Assembly: GCF_031801495.1 (NCBI RefSeq)
Contig: NZ_JAOEGC010000002.1
Location: 2,480,001 to 2,544,000, forward strand
From: Agrobacterium tumefaciens_K
GTDB taxonomy: Bacteria; Pseudomonadota; Alphaproteobacteria; Rhizobiales; Rhizobiaceae
Direction: 5' to 3'
Length of the DNA: 64,000 nt
The position numbers and the translations under genes were made by a program. The notes beneath the pieces are model-generated. The model had not been told where the DNA came from. It saw only the letters and a program-made list of their open reading frames with translations, and did not search any database. This document shows, one piece after another, positions 26,773 through 36,071 of this stretch. The stretch's first letter is position 1. The number at the start of each line of letters is the position of its first letter.

Positions 26773-27063
26773 ATGCTTGCCCTGTTTCAGACCATCGATC
26801 TGGCCTTGAACCTCTATACGTGGGTGCTGATTGCCAGTGCTATTTTTTCCTGGCTTTATGCCTTTAACGTCATCAATTCCCGAAATCAGTTCGTGAATGC
26901 GATCGGCAGCTTCCTCCACAACGTCACGGAACCGGTTCTGCGCCCTATCCGACGCATCCTCCCCAATCTGGGCGGTATCGATATTTCACCCGTGATCCTG
27001 CTGCTGCTCATCTTCTTCATTCGTTCCTTCATGTGGAACACGCTGTATCCGATGGTTGCCTGA
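26773..27063 (+). CDS. YggT-family membrane protein
   Basis: 96 residues with two transmembrane segments (about 5-27 and 67-88) flanking a short loop with the RPIRRILPNLGGIDISPV motif typical of YggT. The family is linked by indirect evidence to osmotic shock and, in plastids, to cytochrome b6 haem handling (CCB3). I choose the ATG at 26773 because GGAG lies 6 bp before it; an upstream in-frame ATG (26743) would add 10 polar residues. A bidirectional terminator separates it from ppa. Confidence 0.88.
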   Translation: MLALFQTIDLALNLYTWVLIASAIFSWLYAFNVINSRNQFVNAIGSFLHNVTEPVLRPIRRILPNLGGIDISPVILLLLIFFIRSFMWNTLYPMVA

Positions 27064-27100
27064 CCAGCGTAATCATTCAGTCAGCAAACACCTGAATAAG

Positions 27101-27136
27101 AAAATCCTCCGGATCGATACCGACCCGGAGGATTTT
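27101..27136. terminator. Bidirectional terminator between yggT and ppa
   Basis: AAAATCCTCCGG (27101-27112), 12-nt loop, CCGGAGGATTTT (27125-27136): a 12-bp perfect stem with A and T runs on either side, able to work for both converging genes. Confidence 0.85.
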
Positions 27137-27163
27137 TAACACGTGCAAGAGATCTGCTTTAAA

Positions 27164-27697
27164 TCAGCCCTGCGAGTTGTAGCGCTCGATAGCTTCGACG
27201 ATCAGCTTCTTGGCAACATCTACGTTCTGCCAGCCGCCGATCTTCACCCACTTGCCGGGCTCTAGATCCTTGTAATGTTCAAAGAAATGCTCGATCTGCT
27301 TCAGGGTGATTTCCGGCAGATCGGTATAGTTCTCGATCTTGTCGTAGCGGCGCGTCAGTTTCGGAACCGGAACGGCAATGATCTTCTCATCCTTGCCGCC
27401 ATCGTCTTCCATGATCATCACGCCGATCGGACGGACGTTGATGACGCAGCCCGGAACGAGCGGACGCGTGTTGCAGATGAGAACGTCGATCGGATCACCG
27501 TCATCGGACAGGGTGTGCGGCACGAAACCGTAGTTACCCGGATAAGTCATTGGTGTGTAGAGGAAACGATCAACGATCAGCGCGCCGGCGTCCTTGTCCA
27601 TCTCGTACTTGATCGGCTGACCGCCAACCGGCACTTCCACAATAACATTCACGTCTTCCGGCGGATTCTTGCCTACGGAGATTGCATCAATACGCAT
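27164..27697 (-). CDS. ppa: Inorganic pyrophosphatase (family I)
   Basis: Soluble Mg2+-dependent pyrophosphatase, 177 residues, the usual bacterial length. The metal-binding signature SDDGDPIDVLI (about residues 64-74) is intact, as are the substrate-binding Lys/Arg/Tyr positions in EVPVGGQPIKYEMDKD and FFEHYKDLEPGKWVKIGGW. Start ATG at 27697 (MRIDAISVGKNPPEDV). It is transcribed alone; the 168-bp gap upstream separates it from a GNAT gene on the same strand. Confidence 0.96.
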   Translation of the reverse strand: MRIDAISVGKNPPEDVNVIVEVPVGGQPIKYEMDKDAGALIVDRFLYTPMTYPGNYGFVPHTLSDDGDPIDVLICNTRPLVPGCVINVRPIGVMIMEDDGGKDEKIIAVPVPKLTRRYDKIENYTDLPEITLKQIEHFFEHYKDLEPGKWVKIGGWQNVDVAKKLIVEAIERYNSQG

Positions 27698-27865
27698 TCG
27701 CTTCCCTCATTTCGACGGGTTGGGTTCGGTTTTCGATAATGGGAAAGTCATGGCATTGCAACATGGCTTTAAAAGGATCGGGCAGAATGCCTCACCCTTC
27801 GCCAGCGGGTTATCCACGAATTTTGAAAATGCGACGGGCGCTGAACCGGCGAACGACCGGTAAGC

Positions 27866-28372
27866 TCAGTTCCAGACGAACCCGATCTTGCGCAATGAAG
27901 TACCGCCGAAGTCTTCCATGCCTTCTGCGATGTCCCGTCCGCCGTGCGAACGGAAAAAGCGGCTCGCCACGTCACTGTCCTCAAGGCACCAGACGACGAT
28001 ACCCTGGCAGCCAAGCGACGTCAGCAGCCTGCGCGCCTCCGTGAACAGCAGGGAACCGAGACCGATACCCTGATACTCGGGGCGGAGATAAAGCTCGTAG
28101 ACCTCACCGTCATGCGGGAGGCCACGTGCGCGGCTGAGGCCAAGCGTTGCATAACCGGCAACCACCCCGGCTACCTCAACGACGAGCATGGTCGCAGACC
28201 CGCGGGTCGCCTTCTTCCACCATAGTTCGCCACGGCGCTCGAGCATCTGCGTCAACGGCTTGTGCGGGATCAGCCCCGCATAAGCCTGTTGCCACGACAG
28301 ACGGTGCGCCTCGGAAATGGCGCGCGCATCATGCGCTTCGGCACGGCGAACATCTATGGATAACGTTTTCAT
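27866..28372 (-). CDS. GNAT-family N-acetyltransferase
   Basis: 168-residue single GNAT domain. The acetyl-CoA pyrophosphate-binding motif A reads LRPEYQGIGLGSLLFTEA (R/Q-x-x-G-x-G/A), with the beta-4 strand VYELYL before it and the C-terminal SRFFRSHGGRDIAEGMEDFGG segment. It resembles RimI-like or general protein/small-molecule acetyltransferases; the substrate is unknown. The start at 28372 (MKTLSIDVRRAEAHDARAI) gives a normal N-terminus. Confidence 0.85.
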   Translation of the reverse strand: MKTLSIDVRRAEAHDARAISEAHRLSWQQAYAGLIPHKPLTQMLERRGELWWKKATRGSATMLVVEVAGVVAGYATLGLSRARGLPHDGEVYELYLRPEYQGIGLGSLLFTEARRLLTSLGCQGIVVWCLEDSDVASRFFRSHGGRDIAEGMEDFGGTSLRKIGFVWN

Positions 28373-28522
28373 AACGCGATTCTGGCCCCGACCGCGGAAA
28401 CTTGCCAGCCATAAAGGTTAACGGCACCAAGCTTACCCACAGCCTATTCATGTGGACGACCAGAAAAAATTAACGCATCCTTAACCTTTAGCACAAGCCG
28501 CTTTCGACTCATCCCCAAATAA

Positions 28523-28548
28523 AAAACCCGGCACCAGGGCCGGGTTTT
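28523..28548 (-). terminator. Rho-independent terminator after typA
   Basis: AAAACCCGGC (28523-28532), 6-nt loop, GCCGGGTTTT (28539-28548), 10-bp stem; on the minus strand a run of T follows. It lies about 22 bp past the typA stop. Confidence 0.88.
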
Positions 28549-28570
28549 CAAGATCAGTCGCTATAGGCGA

Positions 28571-30391
28571 TTAGACGGCAAGTTTTGCCTTCTCGAAACG
28601 CTTACGGTCGTTGGCATCGAGGAACATCTTGCGCAGACGGATCGACTTCGGCGTCACTTCCATCAGCTCGTCGTCTTGAATCCAAGAGAGAGCGCGGTCA
28701 AGCGTCATGCGGATTGGCGGCGTCAGCTTGACGGCTTCATCCTTGCCAGCAGCGCGGATGTTGGTGAGCTGCTTGCCCTTCAGCACGTTCACTTCGAGAT
28801 CGTTGTCACGCGTATGAATGCCGATAATCATGCCAGCATAGACCTTTTCGCCGGGCTCGATAATCATCGGACCGCGATCTTCAAGGTTGAACATGGCGTA
28901 AGCAACAGCTTCACCCGAACCGTTCGACAGCAGAACGCCGTTAACACGACCGGCAATCGGACCCTTGTATGGCTGGTAATCATGGAACAGACGGTTCATG
29001 ATCGCCGTACCGCGGGTATCGGTCAGCAGTTCGGACTGGTAGCCGATGAGACCACGCGTCGGAGCAAGGAACTTCAGACGAACGCGGTTACCGCCGGAAG
29101 GACGCAGTTCGGTCATTTCGGCCTTACGCTCAGACATCTTCTGAACGACAACGCCGGAATGCTCTTCATCAACGTCGATAACGACTTCTTCGATTGGCTC
29201 GATGGTCTGGCCGTTCTCATCCTTCTGCATCACAACGCGAGGACGCGAAACAGCAAGTTCGAAGCCTTCACGACGCATGGTTTCGATCAGAACAGCAAGC
29301 TGCAATTCGCCACGACCGGAAACGAAGAACGAATCCTTGCCTTCGGCTTCTTCGATCTTCAGCGCAACGTTGCCTTCGGCTTCCTTGAACAGACGGTCCC
29401 GGATAACGCGGCTCGTTACCTTGTCACCTTCGGTGCCAGCCAGCGGGCTGTCGTTAACGATGAACGACATCGTAACGGTTGGCGGGTCAATAGGCTGTGC
29501 CTTCATCGCTTCGTTAACGGAAGGATCACAGAACGTGTCAGCAACCGTGCCCTTGGAAAGACCAGCAATAGCAACGATGTCGCCCGCATGAGCTTCATCG
29601 ATGGCAGTACGTTCGATACCACGGAAAGCGAGAATCTTGGAGATACGGCCGGTTTCAACGGTCTTGCCGTCCTGACCGAGAACCTTCACAGCCTGGTTCG
29701 GCTTGATCGAGCCCGAAGCGATACGGCCAGTGATGATACGGCCGAGGAAGGGGTTGGCTTCGAGGATCGTACCGATCAGACGGAACGGACCCTCTTCAAC
29801 CTTAGGCTCGGGAACGTGCTTAAGAACCAGGTCGAGCAGCGGTGCAAGACCTTCATCCTTCGGGCCTTCCGGGTTGACGTTCATCCAGCCATCGCGGCCC
29901 GAACCATAGAGGATCGGGAAGTCGAGCTGTTCGTCGGTCGCATCCAGATTTGCGAAAAGATCAAAAACTTCGTTGATGACTTCTTCATGGCGGCCATCCG
30001 GGCGGTCGATCTTATTGATCGCGACGATAGGTTTGAGACCGACCTTGAGAGCCTTGGAAACCACGAACTTCGTCTGCGGCATCGGGCCTTCAGACGAGTC
30101 GACCAGAACGATTGCACCGTCCACCATCGAGAGGATACGCTCGACTTCACCACCGAAGTCGGCGTGGCCAGGGGTGTCGACGATGTTGATACGAACACCC
30201 TTCCACTCCACCGAAGTCGCCTTGGCAAGAATGGTAATGCCGCGTTCTTTTTCGAGGTCGTTCGAGTCCATCACGCGCTCTGCAACGCGCTGGTTGTCGC
30301 GGAAGGAGCCGGACTGCTTCAGAAGCTCGTCAACGAGCGTCGTTTTTCCATGGTCAACGTGCGCGATAATCGCGATGTTGCGAAGGGCCAT
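28571..30391 (-). CDS. typA: Ribosome-associated translational GTPase TypA/BipA
   Basis: 606-residue translational GTPase that binds the 70S/50S ribosome, helps large-subunit assembly and is needed under cold or other stress. G1 is AHVDHGKTTLVDELL (about residues 10-24), G3 is DTPGHADFGGEVER, G4 is NKIDR. EF-G-like domains II, III and V and the TypA-specific C-terminus follow. Length is normal. It lies 149 bp downstream of the M3 peptidase, with a hairpin terminator between, so it has its own promoter. Confidence 0.97.
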   Translation of the reverse strand: MALRNIAIIAHVDHGKTTLVDELLKQSGSFRDNQRVAERVMDSNDLEKERGITILAKATSVEWKGVRINIVDTPGHADFGGEVERILSMVDGAIVLVDSSEGPMPQTKFVVSKALKVGLKPIVAINKIDRPDGRHEEVINEVFDLFANLDATDEQLDFPILYGSGRDGWMNVNPEGPKDEGLAPLLDLVLKHVPEPKVEEGPFRLIGTILEANPFLGRIITGRIASGSIKPNQAVKVLGQDGKTVETGRISKILAFRGIERTAIDEAHAGDIVAIAGLSKGTVADTFCDPSVNEAMKAQPIDPPTVTMSFIVNDSPLAGTEGDKVTSRVIRDRLFKEAEGNVALKIEEAEGKDSFFVSGRGELQLAVLIETMRREGFELAVSRPRVVMQKDENGQTIEPIEEVVIDVDEEHSGVVVQKMSERKAEMTELRPSGGNRVRLKFLAPTRGLIGYQSELLTDTRGTAIMNRLFHDYQPYKGPIAGRVNGVLLSNGSGEAVAYAMFNLEDRGPMIIEPGEKVYAGMIIGIHTRDNDLEVNVLKGKQLTNIRAAGKDEAVKLTPPIRMTLDRALSWIQDDELMEVTPKSIRLRKMFLDANDRKRFEKAKLAV

Positions 30392-30483
30392 ATGATAAAT
30401 CTCTGAGGTTGGGGCGCTAATCGTATGGGATGCGCCAATTTAGTTTGGCGCGCTCATAACCTTTTTTTTGTAAATGCGAAAGG

Positions 30484-30505
30484 GGGGGCTTTGTCATAAG
30501 CCCCC
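30484..30505 (-). terminator. Terminator-like hairpin after the M3 peptidase
   Basis: GGGGGCTT (30484-30491), 6-nt loop, AAGCCCCC (30498-30505). It is 35 bp beyond the peptidase stop codon; on the minus strand it is followed by CCTTTCGCATTT and then a further run of T. The T-run is not immediate, so the call is moderate. Confidence 0.6.
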
Positions 30506-30540
30506 TGCGCCTAGGTTCTAGCTCAGAAATGTGACGGCCT

Positions 30541-32601
30541 TTATGCAAGTCCGCGCTTGGCAAGCATTGCATCAGGGCTTGGCATCTTGCCGCGGAAAGC
30601 CAGATAGGCGCTTTCAGGATCGATGGAGCCACCCACGGAATAGATGTTGTCCTTCAGCTTGCGCGCGGTTTCGGCGTCGAAGGCATTACCGGTTTCCTCG
30701 AAAGCGGCAAATGCATCCGCATCCAGCACCTCAGACCACATGTAGGAGTAATAGCCGGCGGAATAACCGTCTCCTGAAAACACATGCTGGAAATGCGGTG
30801 TCGCATGCCGCATCACAATCGATTTCGGCATGTTCAGGGCGCTCAGAACCTCACCCTGCACCGCCATCGGATCGCTGACCGCCTCGCGGGTATGAAACGA
30901 CATATCGACGATTGCCGACGAGGTAAATTCCAACGTATTGAAACCGGCATTGAACGTCTGCGCCGCCAGCACCTTGTCCAGCAACGCCTTTGGCATCGCC
31001 TCGCCCGTTTCATAATGCAGGGCATATGTCTCCAGAATTTCCGGAACGGTCAGCCAGTGCTCATAAAGCTGCGAGGGCAGCTCCACGAAATCACGGGACA
31101 CACCCGTGCCCGAAACCGACGGGTAGGTTACATCCGACAACATGCCGTGCAGCGCGTGGCCAAATTCGTGAAACAGCGTACGCGCATCGTCCAGCGAAAG
31201 CAGCGCCGGTTTTCCTTCGGCTGGCTTCGCAAAATTGCAAACATTGTAGATGATCGGCAGCTCGCCGACCGTACCATTCTTCAGCGGCAGCTTGTGCTGT
31301 GACTGGAAAGAACTCATCCAGGCGCCGGAACGCTTGGACGGCCGGGCAAAATAATCGCCAAGGAACATCGCCTTCAACACACCCTTGTCGTCGCGAATTT
31401 CGAACGTGCGCACATCGGGATGGTAGGCTGCAACGCCCTGAACCTCGACAGCCTGAATGCCGAAAAGACGGTTCGCAACATCGAAGCAGGCGGCAATGAT
31501 CTTTTCCAGCTGCAGATAGGGCTTCAACTCGGCCTCGGAGAAGTTGAACTTCCTGGCGCGCAGTTTTTCGGCGTAGTGGCGCCAGTCCCACGGCATGACA
31601 TCGTGGTTCCTGCCCTCGTCGGCGATCAATTCGCCAAGCTCGGCTTCTTCCTGACCGGCGCGTGCAACGGCCTTTTCCCACACCCGGCCGAGAAGTCCGT
31701 TCACGGCATCGGGTGTTTTCGCCATCGTGTCGTCCAGCTTGTAGGCCGCGAAATTCCTGTAGCCGAGCAGCTTGGCCTTTTCTTCACGCAGCTCCAGCGT
31801 GCGCCTCACCGTTTCACGGTTGTCCGTCTCCCCGCCGTTTTCACCACGTGCCACCCAAGCCTTGAACGCCTGTTCGCGCAGATCGCGACGCTCGGAGAAG
31901 GTCAGGAAAGGCTCGATGATGGAGCGCGACAGCGTCACGGCGAACTTGCCGTCTTCGCCATGCTCGCGCGCCGCGCCAGCCATGGCATCGCGCAGGAAAC
32001 CGGGAACACCCGCCAGTTCTTCTTCACTGGAAAGCAGAAGCTTCCAGCTCTTTTCATCCGCAAGCACGTTCTGCCCGAATTTCGCGCCAAGACCGGCAAG
32101 CTCCTCGTTGATCGCCGCAAGCCGTTCCTGCTGCGCCTTTGGCAGCTTGGCACCGGCCCGGACAAAGCCTTTCCAGTGGCGCTCCAGAACACGTTTTTCC
32201 TCGCCCGTCAGCCCAAGCGCGTCGCGTTTTTCCCAAAGCGCGTCAATGCGTTTGAACAACGCATCGTTCATGCCGATCTTCGAGTAATGCCGCGACATTT
32301 TCGGCGCGATCTCCCTCTCCAGTCCCTGAATGACCGGATTGGTATGCGCACCCGCTTTGTTCCAGAACAGCGCGGAAACCCGCGAGAGATCGTCTCCGGC
32401 AATTTCCAGCGCAATGATGGTATTCGCGAATGTCGGCTGTTCGGGATTATCGGCAATCGCGTCGATTTCCTCATCATGCGCCAGAAGTGCCGCGTCAAAC
32501 GCTCCGGCAAAATCCTCATCCCTGACGGCGTCGAACCGCGGGAGGCCGTTCAGACCGTTCCAGTTGACGAGGGCGGGATGGGGAGCGGCTGCAGATGCCA
32601 T
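30541..32601 (-). CDS. M3-family metallopeptidase (oligopeptidase A/Dcp type)
   Basis: 686-residue cytosolic zinc oligopeptidase. The zinc motif HEFGHALHGML (about residue 478) with the third ligand Glu in the following helix is intact, as is the C-terminal block with HVFSGDGYSAGYYSYMWSEVLDADAF. It degrades short peptides, including signal-peptide fragments. PrlC (OpdA) and Dcp are the two close subfamilies and the sequence alone does not separate them for me. The start at 32601 (MASAAAPHPALVNWN) follows GAGG at 8 bp; a longer frame to 32658 lacks support. Confidence 0.92.
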   Translation of the reverse strand: MASAAAPHPALVNWNGLNGLPRFDAVRDEDFAGAFDAALLAHDEEIDAIADNPEQPTFANTIIALEIAGDDLSRVSALFWNKAGAHTNPVIQGLEREIAPKMSRHYSKIGMNDALFKRIDALWEKRDALGLTGEEKRVLERHWKGFVRAGAKLPKAQQERLAAINEELAGLGAKFGQNVLADEKSWKLLLSSEEELAGVPGFLRDAMAGAAREHGEDGKFAVTLSRSIIEPFLTFSERRDLREQAFKAWVARGENGGETDNRETVRRTLELREEKAKLLGYRNFAAYKLDDTMAKTPDAVNGLLGRVWEKAVARAGQEEAELGELIADEGRNHDVMPWDWRHYAEKLRARKFNFSEAELKPYLQLEKIIAACFDVANRLFGIQAVEVQGVAAYHPDVRTFEIRDDKGVLKAMFLGDYFARPSKRSGAWMSSFQSQHKLPLKNGTVGELPIIYNVCNFAKPAEGKPALLSLDDARTLFHEFGHALHGMLSDVTYPSVSGTGVSRDFVELPSQLYEHWLTVPEILETYALHYETGEAMPKALLDKVLAAQTFNAGFNTLEFTSSAIVDMSFHTREAVSDPMAVQGEVLSALNMPKSIVMRHATPHFQHVFSGDGYSAGYYSYMWSEVLDADAFAAFEETGNAFDAETARKLKDNIYSVGGSIDPESAYLAFRGKMPSPDAMLAKRGLA

Positions 32602-32790
32602 TTCATATTCCTCATGCGATTGCTGCTTCGCACCATATGGGCATGCCTCACCCATCAATTCAATATCCGGGATATGATGTGGACGACAGCACCGCTGGTT
32701 CGGGAAATACTTTTATTTGCGACAATATCCATCGCTCACCATTGATTATCGCCCGGATTTTAGTAAGGCTGACTTACGAAAAGGCGGGCC

Positions 32791-33252
32791 ATGGGCACAA
32801 AACTCGAAAAAGATTCATTGGCTTTTTTACTCAACAGCAGCGCACGCCTGTTGAACAACGCTTTTGAACGCCGGATTTCCGAGGCCGGGCTTGGGCTGAC
32901 GCCGGGCGAGGCAAGAGCCTTGCTCACCGTTGCCGCCATCGACGGCAGCAAGCAATCGGAGATCGCGGCCCGAATGGGCATCGAGCCCATGACCATCTGC
33001 GCATATCTGGATAAGCTTCAGTCGCTCGACCTGATCGAACGCCAACAGGATCCGCACGACAGGCGCTCCAAACGGATCCTTTTGACGGAAGATGCGGATA
33101 GCATGCTGAAAGCCGTGCGCCAGGAAATCGACCAGCTGGTACTCCAGGCCACACAAGGTCTAGACGATGCGGACATCGCGGCGTTCCGCGGTTTTTTGCA
33201 GGCATTGCATAAAAATCTCCAGCCTGAACAATCAGTCCAGAGCGGCCAATAA
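32791..33252 (+). CDS. MarR-family transcriptional regulator
   Basis: 153-residue winged-helix repressor. The DNA-binding core (about 45-110) holds the recognition helix SEIAARMGIEPMTICAYLDKLQ and the wing IERQQDPHDRRSKRILLTEDA, the typical MarR DxRSxR. It is followed after 5 bp by an MFS efflux gene, the classic regulator-pump pair, so it probably represses the pump and releases it when it binds a ligand. It is divergent from the peptidase gene, with 189 bp between. Confidence 0.9.
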   Translation: MGTKLEKDSLAFLLNSSARLLNNAFERRISEAGLGLTPGEARALLTVAAIDGSKQSEIAARMGIEPMTICAYLDKLQSLDLIERQQDPHDRRSKRILLTEDADSMLKAVRQEIDQLVLQATQGLDDADIAAFRGFLQALHKNLQPEQSVQSGQ

Positions 33253-33257
33253 AAGCG

Positions 33258-34454
33258 ATGCCTTCAAAAACCATCATGTCCAGACGGCGTACTGCACTGC
33301 TGGGAGCGTTGCTGACGGCCCTCGGCCCAATTTCGATGGCAATCTACACGCCCGCAATGCCGGAGCTGGTGCACGCCTTCGCGACGACGGACTCCGCCGT
33401 GAAGATGAGCCTCTCGCTTTACTTCGCGGGTTTTGCGCTCGCGCAATTGCTTGCGGGCCCGACGTCGGACGCGTTCGGACGCCGAACGGCAAGTCTGGTT
33501 TTTCTGTCGATCTTCATGCTTGGCAGCGTACTCGCCATCCTCGCACCGACAATCGAACTGCTCCTGCTGGCGCGCCTCGTCCAGGGTATCGGCGCCTCGG
33601 TCGGCATGACGGTTGCCCGCGCCTTCGTTCGCGACCAGTTTACCGGTGCGGAAGCCTCCAGCATCATGAACCTCATAGGCATCATGCTCGCCATAGGCCC
33701 TGCCATGGGACCGACGATCGGCGGCCTCTCGCTCGCGGCGTTCGGCTGGCAATCGATTTTCTATCTGCTGGCCGGACTTGGCGTCATCGCTATCCTGTCC
33801 GTTGTTTTCTACCTGCGGGAAACAACGGTTCCGGACAGGACACGTATACGGCCGGGACGTCTTCTGTCCGCTTATCGGGAACTGCTGGGGCAACCACGGT
33901 TCCTGCTGGGCGCACTTGTGCTCGGCGGCTCGATTGGCGCTCTCTATGCGCAGGCGACCATGCTGGCCTTCATTCTCATCAAGGAAGTCGGCCTTTCGCC
34001 AACAGCCTTTGGCGTTGGAATGCTCATGCAATCCGGTGCGTACTTCTTCGGCTCGATCGCCCTGCGTTACATCGCACCGAAACTCGGAGATCGCCGCTCA
34101 ACGGTCCTCGGCCTCTGTTTTTCAGGCACGGGCGGACTTCTCATCATGCTCTCGGTGTTTCTCCTGCCGCCCTCCTTCATCTCCATCATGGGGCCGGTCG
34201 CCATTGCGACCGTTGGCATCGCTCTTCTGACGCCCTCGATGGTAACGGCAACCCTGGCGCCCTTTCCGCATATTGCAGGATCAGCGTCCGCACTGATGGG
34301 TTTCATACAGATTGGATCGGGCTTCGTGGGAGGGGCTGCCGCCTCCATTGTTGCCTCACCCCTGACGGCGTTCGGCATCATCATACCACTGATGGAATTC
34401 ACTGCCGTTGCCAGCTACATCGGCTTTCGGATCATCGCGAAAAAAAGCGCATGA
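33258..34454 (+). CDS. Bcr/CflA-family MFS drug exporter
   Basis: 398-residue 12-TM major facilitator of the DHA1 branch. It has the Bcr/CflA-type segment GPTSDAFGRRTASLVF after helix 2 (motif A) and helix 4-5 sequences with LARLVQGIGASVGM (motif C-like). Family members export bicyclomycin, chloramphenicol or sulphonamides; the actual substrate is not known. The ATG at 33258 is 5 bp after the marR stop, giving a two-gene operon. It converges on argG across a hairpin. Confidence 0.88.
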   Translation: MPSKTIMSRRRTALLGALLTALGPISMAIYTPAMPELVHAFATTDSAVKMSLSLYFAGFALAQLLAGPTSDAFGRRTASLVFLSIFMLGSVLAILAPTIELLLLARLVQGIGASVGMTVARAFVRDQFTGAEASSIMNLIGIMLAIGPAMGPTIGGLSLAAFGWQSIFYLLAGLGVIAILSVVFYLRETTVPDRTRIRPGRLLSAYRELLGQPRFLLGALVLGGSIGALYAQATMLAFILIKEVGLSPTAFGVGMLMQSGAYFFGSIALRYIAPKLGDRRSTVLGLCFSGTGGLLIMLSVFLLPPSFISIMGPVAIATVGIALLTPSMVTATLAPFPHIAGSASALMGFIQIGSGFVGGAAASIVASPLTAFGIIIPLMEFTAVASYIGFRIIAKKSA

Positions 34455-34456
34455 AA

Positions 34457-34484
34457 AACCCGCGGACCGGAGAGGCCGCGGGTT
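34457..34484. terminator. Terminator between the MFS gene and argG
   Basis: AACCCGCGG (34457-34465), 10-nt loop, CCGCGGGTT (34476-34484), 9-bp stem. On the minus strand GGTTTTTC follows, so it mainly serves argG. Confidence 0.8.
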
Positions 34485-34511
34485 CTGTCGATACCGAAAA
34501 ACGCCGTCCGA

Positions 34512-35735
34512 TCAGCCGACGAGGTTACGCTTTGCAAGAGTGCGCAGACGCAGTGCATTGAGCTTGATGAAGCCAGCTGCATCCTTCTGGTCGTAGGCGC
34601 CATGGTCGTCCTCGAACGTCACCAACGCGTCGGAATAAAGCGACTTCGCGCTTTCGCGGCCGGTTACCATCACGTTGCCCTTGTAGAGCTTGAGCGTGAC
34701 TTCGCCTTCGACATGCTCCTGGCTCTTGTCGATCAGCGCCTGCAGCATTTCGCGTTCCGGCGAGAACCAGAAACCGTAGTAGATCAGTTCGGCATAACGC
34801 GGCATCAGCTCGTCCTTGAGGTGCGCGGCACCGCGGTCGAGCGTGATGGATTCGATGGCGCGGTGTGCGGCAAGCAGGATCGTGCCGCCGGGCGTCTCAT
34901 AAACGCCGCGCGACTTCATGCCGACGAAACGGTTCTCGACAAGATCGAGACGGCCGATGCCGTTTTCACGACCGTAGTTGTTGAGCGTGGCAAGCAGGGT
35001 CGCAGGCGACATCTCGACACCATTGATGGAGCAGGCGTCGCCCTTGCGGAAACCGACCTTGATGACGGTCGCCTTGTCAGGCGCGGCTTCCGGAGAAATG
35101 GTGCGCATATGCACATATTCCGGTGCTTCCACTGCCGGGTCTTCCAGAACCTTGCCCTCGGAAGAGGAATGCAGCAGGTTGGCGTCAACCGAGAAGGGAG
35201 CCTCACCCTTCTTGTCCTTGGCAACCGGAATCTGGTGCTGTTCGGCGAAGTTCAGCAGATCCGTACGGCTCTTGAACGACCAGTCGCGCCACGGCGCAAT
35301 GATCTTGATATCAGGGTTGAGCGCGTAAGCAGAAAGCTCGAAGCGAACCTGGTCGTTACCCTTGCCGGTCGCACCGTGCGCGATGGCGTCGGCACCGGTT
35401 TTCTTGGCGATGTCGATCAGGTGCTTGGAGATCAGCGGACGGGCAATCGACGTGCCCAGCAGATACACACCCTCGTAAACGGCATTGGCGCGGAACATCG
35501 GAAAGACGAAATCGCGCACGAACTCTTCACGGACATCCTCGATGAAGATTTCCTTGATGCCCAGCATCTCGGCTTTCTTGCGGGCAGGCTCAAGTTCTTC
35601 ACCCTGACCGAGGTCGGCGGTGAAGGTGACGACTTCCGCGTTCAGTTCCGTCTGAAGCCATTTCAGGATGATCGAGGTGTCGAGACCGCCGGAATAGGCA
35701 AGAACGACTTTCTTTACGTCTTTCGGGAGTGCCAT
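34512..35735 (-). CDS. argG: Argininosuccinate synthase
   Basis: Joins citrulline and aspartate in arginine synthesis, ATP-dependent. 407 residues. The PP-loop VVLAYSGGLDTSIILKWL (about residues 10-27) and the citrulline/aspartate-binding stretches GATGKGNDQVRFEL and LVENRFVGMKSRGVYETPGG are intact. I take the ATG at 35735 (MALPKDVKKVVLAYSGG), the usual start; no clear ribosome-binding site precedes it, and an in-frame run of codons continues upstream to 35948. The nested hairpins in its leader may be involved in control. Confidence 0.95.
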   Translation of the reverse strand: MALPKDVKKVVLAYSGGLDTSIILKWLQTELNAEVVTFTADLGQGEELEPARKKAEMLGIKEIFIEDVREEFVRDFVFPMFRANAVYEGVYLLGTSIARPLISKHLIDIAKKTGADAIAHGATGKGNDQVRFELSAYALNPDIKIIAPWRDWSFKSRTDLLNFAEQHQIPVAKDKKGEAPFSVDANLLHSSSEGKVLEDPAVEAPEYVHMRTISPEAAPDKATVIKVGFRKGDACSINGVEMSPATLLATLNNYGRENGIGRLDLVENRFVGMKSRGVYETPGGTILLAAHRAIESITLDRGAAHLKDELMPRYAELIYYGFWFSPEREMLQALIDKSQEHVEGEVTLKLYKGNVMVTGRESAKSLYSDALVTFEDDHGAYDQKDAAGFIKLNALRLRTLAKRNLVG

Positions 35736-36071
35736 AGTGATGTCCATCTGCATGATGGCGACACAAGGCATGCCGCCATTTCCTTGGGATTTCGGCACTT
35801 TTACAGTGCAACCCCCAAGGTGTGAAGCGCTTTTACCAAAAAGACATGCGGCAAAACAAAGAATTGGAGGACCAAATCGCCAGCAACAGTACGCCTGCGG
35901 CACTCCGAACCTGTGACGGGGCTGGAACGAAGGAATTATCACATGCATTACGTCCCTCGCGCCTTAACATCAAAACGCGCGAACAGATGAAAGCGTGAAT
36001 GAGGCCAATCAGGGCTCAAGAATCGTTGCAAGCCGCTGGAGAGAGCGGAAACCGACGGGAAGGAGAAACCT
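35736..36071. promoter_or_regulatory. Divergent spacer between argG and an SDR gene, with nested hairpins in the argG leader
   Basis: 336 bp with no convincing gene. On the argG side, CCTTGGG (35782-35788) pairs with CCCAAGG (35814-35820), and inside it GCACT (35795-35799) pairs with AGTGC (35805-35809), giving a two-level hairpin 47-85 bp upstream of the argG start. This could be an mRNA leader structure or an operator; there is no upstream leader peptide of arginine codons that I can see. A purine-rich GGGAAGGAG precedes the SDR start. Confidence 0.45.

Noticed and set aside
28676..30406. 576-residue plus-strand frame antisense to typA
   Set aside because: Shadow of typA; no similarity to any family seen, and no ribosome-binding site.
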